Below, piece after piece: positions 57,249 to 64,000 of a DNA stretch of 64,000 nt. This DNA is from Membranipora membranacea. Taxonomy: Eukaryota; Bryozoa; Gymnolaemata; Cheilostomatida; Membraniporidae. The notes beneath the pieces were generated by a model that was given only the letters and a program-made list of their open reading frames with translations, ran no database searches and was not told where the DNA came from. Position 1 is the stretch's first letter. Each line of letters opens with the position of its first letter. A program made the position numbers and the translations under genes. The DNA lies in the NCBI GenBank assembly GCA_914767715.1, contig OU612071.1, positions 9,841,493-9,905,492 of the forward strand, read 5' to 3'.

Positions 57249-57758
57249 AGACAGTTTTCTGAGCTTTGATTTAGGCGTCACTTCAGAGTTGTCTTCTCTC
57301 CAGTTTGGTACTTTTAACCCACGCCGCATAGGAAAAACGTGCTGAAAAGAGGATTATCTTGAAAACCGCTTGTAATAGGGTAAAAATTATTTTTGAATCA
57401 GAATCTGCAACATTGAAAACTCATATGGCCATAGTTTGGGAAATAATTTTAGTAATTGGATAGTCAATTATAACATTTTCTGCCTGTTTCGCGGACAATT
57501 TGTCAGAATTTTTCATGAGTTTCGTCACTAAAATTAAGATTTATCAACATTCAAGCCTCCAATGATTTGGAAACCTTGTCTCACAGGGTTTTCAATGGTG
57601 CAGACTCTGAATCAAAAATCATTTTTATCCTATCATTAGCGGTTTTCAAGATAACCCTCTTTCAGCAGGTTTTTCCTATGCGGCATGGATTAAAAGTACC
57701 AAACTGGAGAGAGGACAACTCCGAATTGAGGCAAAAATAAGAGCTCAGAAAACTGTCT
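57249..57758. mobile_element. ISL2EU-family MITE (510 bp)
   Basis: Terminal inverted repeats of about 190 bp with the same ends as the 6-kb element (AGACAGTTTTCTGAGC...GCTCAGAAAACTGTCT), flanked by AT at 57247-57248 and 57759-57760. Internal conserved blocks include GGTACTTTTAA.CCA.GC and GCATAGGAAAAA, also in the large element's repeats. No coding capacity. It would depend on a transposase supplied by an intact ISL2EU element. Confidence 0.92.
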
Positions 57759-57812
57759 ATTGATAATTGTTAATTAATGTCACAGTGTTGCTGAACTGTT
57801 CTTTGATTTCAG

Positions 57813-58430
57813 TAAACACAACACCTCACCTCCATGAATCCTGTCACATCACTCGAGTGCAGAAACACTTGGTATCCCACCTGACTCACACCAGGCCCAG
57901 GATATCCGACCAGCGCAGAACAGTCGCTATACCACCTTCGGGATTGGCTGATACATAGTATCACCTATAGCAGACCTTCTCAGCAGCAGGTCCCAGGTTT
58001 AGGCCCGAGGTAGGAGACCAGGTTAAATCCTGAGGTACGAGACCAGGTTTAATCCTGAGGTAGGAGACCAGGTTAAAAACCCTGAAGTACTAGACTGGGT
58101 TTAATCCCATGGTACCAGCATTCGATATCAGGGATCTAGGAGTTGCGGAGGTGAAGAGGAGATAACCCATCATTGAGGCAAAGCAGGTGAGATCATTAGT
58201 CTCATTCCTTTGACTTTACAAACTGGAATCACTGTACTTATATCATATGAATATAACCAAGTCGAATCCTATTTGTACTCAAGGTTTGCTTCTCTTTTGC
58301 AGCTAAAGAAGAGTGAAGACTGAAGAGCCAACACAGATCAAGAAAGACAGCCTAGATACCAAATAATATACATGAATACATTGTATCATTTTATCATTCG
58401 TGAACGGTAATAAAAAGTCTTATTACGAAA
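57813..58430 (+). ncRNA. Candidate spliced 3' transcript end
   Basis: An exon-like segment 57813-58186 (acceptor TTTGATTTCAG, donor AAGCAG|GTGAGA) is followed by 58303-~58430 (acceptor TTCTCTTTTGCAG) with AATAAA at 58409-58414. The first contains a four-unit 25-bp repeat. Coding potential is weak, so this may be a noncoding RNA or the 3'UTR of a gene. It begins 55 bp after the MITE. Confidence 0.35.
58010..58110. repeat. 25-bp minisatellite
   Basis: Four units of GTAGGAGACCAGGTTAAATC-CTGAG; the third and fourth are 27 and 24 bp. Confidence 0.9.
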
Positions 58431-59220
58431 CACACATCCGGTTTCTGTTTGTTCTTCTGCATCTGTAAAGGAAAATGAACTGCAGTTAGCCTCAAACAAA
58501 ATCTAACAGTATTTAGCAAAGCCTCGGGGGCAGCCCTGAGCCGAACCACAAGGTCGATCTGATTAGTAACTTTTGAACTTATAGCAATATCAGTTTTTAT
58601 ATGTGTTTCTGAGAAAATACAAGCTGGAGAAAAAATAATCTTTTATTCTCAACTAATATATATCCTTCAGAAATTATTAAATTTGTTACCATTGGTAACG
58701 AAATGTGGAGATGGAGCTCCTTATTTAAATCAAGGAGTAATAGCGAAGTTACTCCTTGTTTAAATCTTGTTGTGTCCTTTCTGTGAACTATTTACAAAAC
58801 TTCCTTTACCTGGACCATCACTCACTACTACTGAATAGCAGGCTTTCTGTGGAACAGGGTAAGCACATGCTGTTATGTTATTGAGATGATTAATTCTTGG
58901 TTGTGTCAAATAAATTATAAGTACAAGTTGATCAGTTTGGGCAAGGAGTTGGGTGTTGTCCAGGGATCAATTCAAAAGAGTATGCCTAAGGTCAAAGTGT
59001 TCAACTTGAGGTGTTGTCTGAATTGATCAATTTCCAGTTCATGCAGACCTTATCCTAGTCTGTACCCTCAGTCCATTGTTCTACTACTACACCACCTGGA
59101 AACCAGTGAATCAACGATCGAGTCACAGTATTTCAATCACTTCTAGTCCACCTTCATTGCAAAGTTGTATAGTATCTGTACATTAACACAGGTCTAGGTG
59201 GATGGCTCAAATTATTTTTT
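58431..59220. other. Stretch without supported genes
   Basis: Contains a short inverted repeat around 58718-58770 (CTCCTTATTTAAATCAAGGA, GTTACTCCTTGTTTAAATC). Nothing else is recognised. Confidence 0.5.
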
Positions 59221-59233
59221 ATTTTGTTCACAG

Positions 59234-59758
59234 CTGATAATTATGCCCAAAAACGGCCCCAGCGATGAGGACTGGGAGAGGAGACTTCAGGTGTATACCA
59301 AGGACTCAAAAGCTATGAAACAAGGCATGGCTCCGAGGAAGGACAATAGAAGAATCTACACAAGATATATGGCCATTTCCACATGCCCCAAACAAGGAAA
59401 GTCCGCCTCGTAGAGAAGTCTCTATGGTGGAGTAATCCACTGCAAATGTGGATACCACAACAAAATAGTAAGTTGGTGATATACTCTCATTTTAATACTA
59501 TAATGTATTACATGACCTACCCACCTACATGGTGATAATAATTTAAAATTGAAACTTACTAGAGACTTGTACTGAACTATGTAAGAATTATGAAAAGTGT
59601 AGTATTAAAAAATATACATTTTCCCCTTGAACTCCTGTGTCATCATAGAGTTGAAATTAGTTTGCTTGATACCACCATTATTTCTTGTTCTACAGCGACC
59701 CTCTATGAGCCCTTCAGCCCTTCAAGCCGCTGCGACTCGTATTCCAAGACGGGCACAG
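59234..59758 (+). CDS. Two candidate small exons, unknown gene
   Basis: Exon 59234-59467 (acceptor TTTTGTTCACAG, donor AATA|GTAAGT) has an ATG at 59243 opening a 56-codon frame: MPKNGPSDEDWERRLQVYTK, then a basic stretch and a TAG at 59411. Exon 59696-59758 (acceptor CTTGTTCTACAG, donor CACAG|GTAAGC) is 63 nt and open in two frames. Composition and splice sites look exon-like, but no family is recognised and the stop inside the first exon argues for a decayed or very short product. Confidence 0.35.
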
Positions 59759-60071
59759 GTAAGCATCTGGATTTGTGACTTCATAATTTATATTTAATAT
59801 ACTGTATGGATTTATAGAACCTACAATCTTTGTGAAATAATTTGTACTAGAATTTTTAAATGCTGGGTAGTCGTACAGTACATTCGCCTGATGATGATAA
59901 CTAAATCGGTCTCACTCCTCTCAATTACAACATGTCGTCTACTGCATGTGTTAATTTGATATCTCTGTTTTCAAAACACTCCATCCATGTCTAAAACTTT
60001 CATTTTTTCAACAACCAAAGCTTTCCGGAAATACAAAAAAATGCGCTTTATAAATGCTCTTCCCCACTCAC

Positions 60072-60184
60072 CTGCTCGGACCCGGATCGCATAATACAAA
60101 TGTCAGCTTATATGTGTAACCAACGATAATCAGGTTTGTAATATCGGTTGAAATCTCATCGCATAACGCGGTATAGTTTGTCAT
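60072..60184 (-). CDS. Candidate first coding exon, unknown gene (minus)
   Basis: An ATG at 60184 in a good context (GCAACAATGA) opens 37 codons ending at a strong donor (CCGAGCAG|GTGAGTGG). It reads MTNYTALCDEISTDITNLII, then VGYTYKLTFVLCDPGPS. CpG-containing codons, which are rare around it, and the donor support a real exon. Its partner would lie at lower coordinates. One possible acceptor (ATCCAG at about 59771) gives a short tail ending in a stop, antisense to the plus-strand exon at 59696. Function unknown. Confidence 0.45.
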
Positions 60185-61678
60185 TGTTGCAACTAAGTGT
60201 AAATATGTCAAATGACTATCGGAGTTGTGCACTTCTGTTCTGGGAGAAGACAACCCTTCCTATTTCACAACCTGTCAATTCTTTTTGCAACTGAAAACTA
60301 GCATTCACTAATTCCACACAGGCTCGTTAGAAACTTTGCTTTTCATCTTTTAGGGATGGATGTGAGTAGCTTCCTGATGCCAATGTCATTATTCCACAAA
60401 ATAACAGTACACTCAGAAAGTGATGCAAAGCCTTAGCCTGATTGCCTGATGCTTCATGCTTTGTTGAATAATTTGCTCCCCTATTTGTAACATGATCGCA
60501 AAGTTAGACAAAGTTATGGTGCTGAATGCAAATTCATATTTAATTATCTGTTGGAGTAAGCTTAATTCTTGAATGTAATTAAAGATTGGTAATCTCAAGG
60601 TATAAATCAGTGTCCATTCCACAGATTAATGATCTCACTCTGCTTCAATTTTTCAAAACCTATACTTTTTGTATATTTGATTTTTACTTTATTTTAAAAA
60701 TGAATAATAGTATATCGTAAAGTGTTTATTGTATTAACATTGACTCACTGAACCCGTAATCAATTCAGGAATAATTATTTTCGCATAACTATTGGACAAT
60801 GGAAACAATATGCTTCAGCAAGCCTACTAACTTGATTCTTATTTGTGATGGAAGCTGTTATATGAGAGGAAGGGCATTTGGCCCTCATATCTTTGGTGTC
60901 AAGGCAGATAAAAATGTGAAATATCACGCTGGGTTTCTCTCAGTTTATCATAACTACAAACAAGACTAATTGAATATATAGGAGTATAGTAAGTAGCTTA
61001 GATGATTAGTCTTCTGTGCTCTGGACTTGCGTTTATTTCATACAGGTGAACTCAAAATCCAAATAGCACATGTATCTCATAGGAATAACTGAATTTAATA
61101 TTTAGCAATATGCAATATGTTGATATTGGCTGTGTATTTTATAGGTGAAATGTCAAAAGCTTGTACTGAAAACTTTGGCAATAAGCCCAGTCTTTAATGC
61201 ACAATCAAGAGAAACAATCACTTATAAAGGCCACCTCAAAATATCTAGCTTCGTGACTTGGAAGAATACTGTCATTGATAAAAAAATCGAAAACAATCAA
61301 TTTGTTGTGACTTGAAATTATAAAAATCATAACAATACTGTGCCTTGACATGTCCTTGATGTGTTGTCAATATGATACATCTAAATCTACAGCACTTTTT
61401 TTGGAAAATAAACACACTGCGGCATTGGCCAACATAACAACACTTCTATCACTGCAGCCTTTTATATTATAAAGTCTACAATTTGATTAAAAACGAGAGT
61501 TATCATAACAATTCACAAGGGTAAACAACTCTGAAACAACAATGCCACCAGTATTCTCACACGGAAACGGATATGCAAGCGAAATCCCTGATGCAAGCAC
61601 TGTTTTTACCTTAAAAAATTATTTTCTTTGAATGGCAGCTAAACAGAAAAAGATAACACCAGCCTTATAAAGCAGCTA
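60185..61678. other. Stretch without supported genes
   Basis: AT-rich, with no exon signals that I trust. Part of it is presumably 3'UTR or flank of the minus-strand gene ending at 61679. Confidence 0.5.
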
Positions 61679-64000
61679 CTACAAAGCTTCTGCAGACTGC
61701 GTCGATGCTGCAGATTTAGTAAAGCTGATTTTTCCCTCACGGATTTTCTGAATAACGTAGTTACGTTTAGTACGGTTCTTGGGCAGATAGAATTCCTGTT
61801 GCGGGGCGTACCGCTGACGTGCCTCTTCAGGAAGTGTCTCTAAGATTTTATCTAATGCAGTCTGCTTAGCAAAGTTATGAGGTGATCTCTTTATTCTCAG
61901 CAGTAGTTTGGAATCTTCTGGTTGTACCTGCAATACAGTCGGCATAACAGAATTATTCCTCTAGTTATTATCACTGTATTTGACTGTTCACCAACAAATT
62001 CATATGACATCCGCTTTGTTGTTGTCTCACTAATTACAATACTACCAGAATCTCAAATTGTTTTGTTCAGATAAACTATATTAGAAGGGGGGGATGAGTG
62101 TCAAAGCTTTATGTGAACACATTGGTGATCCATTTAAAAATTAGATGGCCCAGTGATCATAAGGCCTTATACAATGTATAATTTCCTGGTATCAGGTGAC
62201 AGGGGGAAACTACACGATCAACTTCAATAAAAAACAATAGCAGCTCATTGCAGCCTTACATTTTCCTATGACTTGGGCTAATAAAAATAATTAATAACAA
62301 GTTTGGTACCTGAACACATCCTGATTTTTGCACAGGGCAACTTGTTTGCCATGTCAGGGATATCACCACAACTAATCTCTCTAGATCAAGTATGCCTGCA
62401 ATCTGAATTACTCCCCACAGCTTTCAAGCCAGAGTCAATTGATCCTGCAGCTTGTCAGTGGAGGTAGAAAAACCGAATGCAGGGTAACTTAATCTACATC
62501 TTTGAATACAAACCAAATTGTGAGTGAGCTTTGGTTACTACTCACCACGCCTACTAATACTAAACACTAGTACTAAATACTCGTACTAGATACTATTACT
62601 AGATAATACTACTAATACTACTAAATACTAATCCTTCTAAATACTAATTAATACTAAATATATACCTGATGTCCTTCTCTTTGTAACATATCAGAGTATA
62701 AGAGACTTAGTAGAGGAGGCATATCACATATAGTCGGTACTTCTTCCCCTGAGTATACTCTGTCATCACTCAGATACTTGTACTCCTCATCCTTAAATCA
62801 TTAGAAAAGGCATAATGATTGTATCGAATATTATCCTTAGTTTTTTAAATGTTTTATCGCATTGTTCTACACAATTTTATTAAGCGGTATATATAAAACT
62901 TTATCATAATTATCATTTATGGCTGAATGTAAATGGTAACCTGTAAGAAACAGGAACAGTGACTTCTTTCAGCATGTGGTCAGACTTTTTTGTCTGATCC
63001 AGCTCGGAAAATTATAAGGGTTGAAGCTCTTTCTTATCAAAACAAATGACGCTAATGATATTGAGACCTGGAATCTGCAGGCCGAATGACAGCAGTTGAC
63101 AGACAATAATGAAGATTTGAGGGCCAGGCTTCTATCTCACCAAGAGGGCAGCATGCTGCTTTAAATTGCTGGGGGATCTGGAACAATATTGGAATTCAAT
63201 TTTGACATCGACATCTTGGAATCTCATGTTTGAATTTTGCACACCAGTTTCTGGGTCATTGATACTGGACAAATACAACCCCATGGGCCATGGTTTGTGC
63301 TTACCTTTGGTACGAGAGCCCAGTCAGGAGTGTAAGAACTGCTAACCACTTTACTCTCACTGAGAAGCTTTCCTCTGAACACCTGCTTAGCTACGATCTT
63401 CCCTGATTTCACCTCCTACAGAAGGAAACAGAATATTTAGATCTTTGAAAGCGACATCAGTAGGTGGCAATAGCTTCATGTTCTTTTCCAAGCGGTGACA
63501 AAACTCTCAGCGAAAAGAAAGCAAGTTGTTATTTAACCCGAGCTTTGCCGCAGAGACAGTGTAATAGGGCAAGGCGCAACAATATCATCCATATTAAAAG
63601 ACAAATTGGTTGCACTGAACTGAAAAATGGTACCAACGAACAACTATTATAAAATATACTCAGCAGTAGCATTTCAATATATGTTACATTTAATCATTTC
63701 ATCATTCTTATGTGGTGGTTGTTGTATTAATTTAGTAAAAACCCTATATATATTTAATGTTTATTGATCCAATTGAACTTTGATGGCTTATCTTCCTTCA
63801 AAACAACCATATCCCCATCTTCTTATCCAATTTCATCCATTCCCAATGAGTTTCCCTAGTTTATACAATTATAAATTACATACTGCCATACATAGGCCTA
63901 CCTCTTTCCACAGATCTGGTAGGGATTGCTTTATGATATAATAGCTCGGTTCTGAGTATGTCTCCAGCTGTGTCCTCCTAACCACCATTCTTCCAACCCC
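61679..64000 (-). CDS. Unknown gene, last four exons (partial at window edge)
   Basis: Four minus-strand exons, all separated by phase-0 introns: 64000-63902 (from the window edge, donor AAAGAG|GTAGGC), 63415-63305 (acceptor TTCTGTAG, donor CCAAAG|GTAAGC), 62791-62666 (acceptor GATTTAAG, donor CATCAG|GTATAT) and 61927-61679 (acceptor TATTGCAG, stop TAG). They encode at least 194 residues: RMVVRRTQLETYSEPSYYII, GKIVAKQVFRGKLLSESK, YKYLSDDRVYSGEEVPTI, PPLLSLLYSDMLQREG, KLLLRIKRSPHNFAKQTALD, ILETLPEEARQRYAPQQEFY, ending TQSAEAL. The product is soluble and charged, with no membrane helix in this part. I do not recognise the family; the low-gap exon structure suggests a conserved intracellular protein. 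The 5' part lies outside the window. Confidence 0.8.
62551..62660. repeat. ACTAATACTAAAT minisatellite next to a splice donor
   Basis: Degenerate TACTAAATAC / TACTAGATAC units over ~110 bp. The array ends about five bases from the donor of exon 62791-62666. Confidence 0.85.

Noticed and set aside
1-64000. CRISPR arrays, operons, prokaryotic promoters, rRNA genes
   Set aside because: No regularly spaced repeats of that type, no clustered long ORFs and no rRNA-like sequence; the introns show the DNA is eukaryotic.

Overview
This window is nuclear DNA of an animal, most likely a marine invertebrate, but I cannot name the species. The evidence is GT-AG introns of a few hundred bases, low gene density, an AT-rich base composition, eukaryotic tRNA-Ser genes, tRNA-derived SINE-like repeats, an ISL2EU-type DNA transposon with a THAP domain, C-type lectin-like exons, and a secreted/transmembrane receptor with a mucin-like stalk. 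There is no sign of a prokaryote, a CRISPR array or an operon. Exon boundaries were read by eye from splice sites and phase, so the gene models are proposals.

Layout. 1-5.6 kb: a tandem array of two ~2.4-2.5 kb units, each with a tRNA-Ser(GCT) gene, a GCACTGGTAC minisatellite and a decayed last exon of a minus-strand C-type lectin-like gene; the parental lectin remnant lies at 4745-5577. 6-12 kb: repeats and one orphan helical exon. 12.3-15.5 kb: a minus-strand multi-exon gene of unknown function, with a frameshifted, probably transposon-derived ORF pair just upstream. 15.5-19.9 kb: old dispersed repeats. 19.9-24.0 kb: a well-supported seven-exon gene encoding a 560-aa type I membrane receptor: signal peptide, NHL-like propeller, two duplicated Thr-rich stalk exons, one membrane helix, and a tail with tyrosine motifs including YEEI. 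24-33 kb: no convincing genes; hairpins, satellites, a dispersed tRNA-like repeat, an inverted-repeat element and a 5' half of tRNA-Ser. 33.9-39 kb: a small secreted-protein gene (minus) with its own TATA box, followed by mobile-element debris including a LINE reverse-transcriptase scrap. 40.9-46.9 kb: a 6-kb ISL2EU element with 294-bp terminal inverted repeats and AT target duplications, carrying a SAP/SWIM/YqaJ-type gene (+) and a THAP/DDE transposase gene (-), both broken. 48.8-50.75 kb: an inverted/direct repeat island. 50.9-54.0 kb: a degenerate direct copy of the 34-39 kb region. 57.2-57.8 kb: a 510-bp MITE with the same ends as the ISL2EU element. 57.8-60.2 kb: candidate small exons on both strands. 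61.7-64 kb: the last four exons of a minus-strand gene that runs out of the window.

The genes do not form one pathway. Three loci encode predicted secreted or surface proteins (lectin-like remnant, NHL receptor, small secreted protein) amid heavy mobile-element turnover. The most notable observations are the NHL receptor with SH2-type tail motifs, a ~165-bp mobile repeat whose 5' end matches U2 snRNA from nucleotide 1 and whose insertion is proven by an empty site in the paralogous duplication, and the internally deleted ISL2EU element with its MITE relative.
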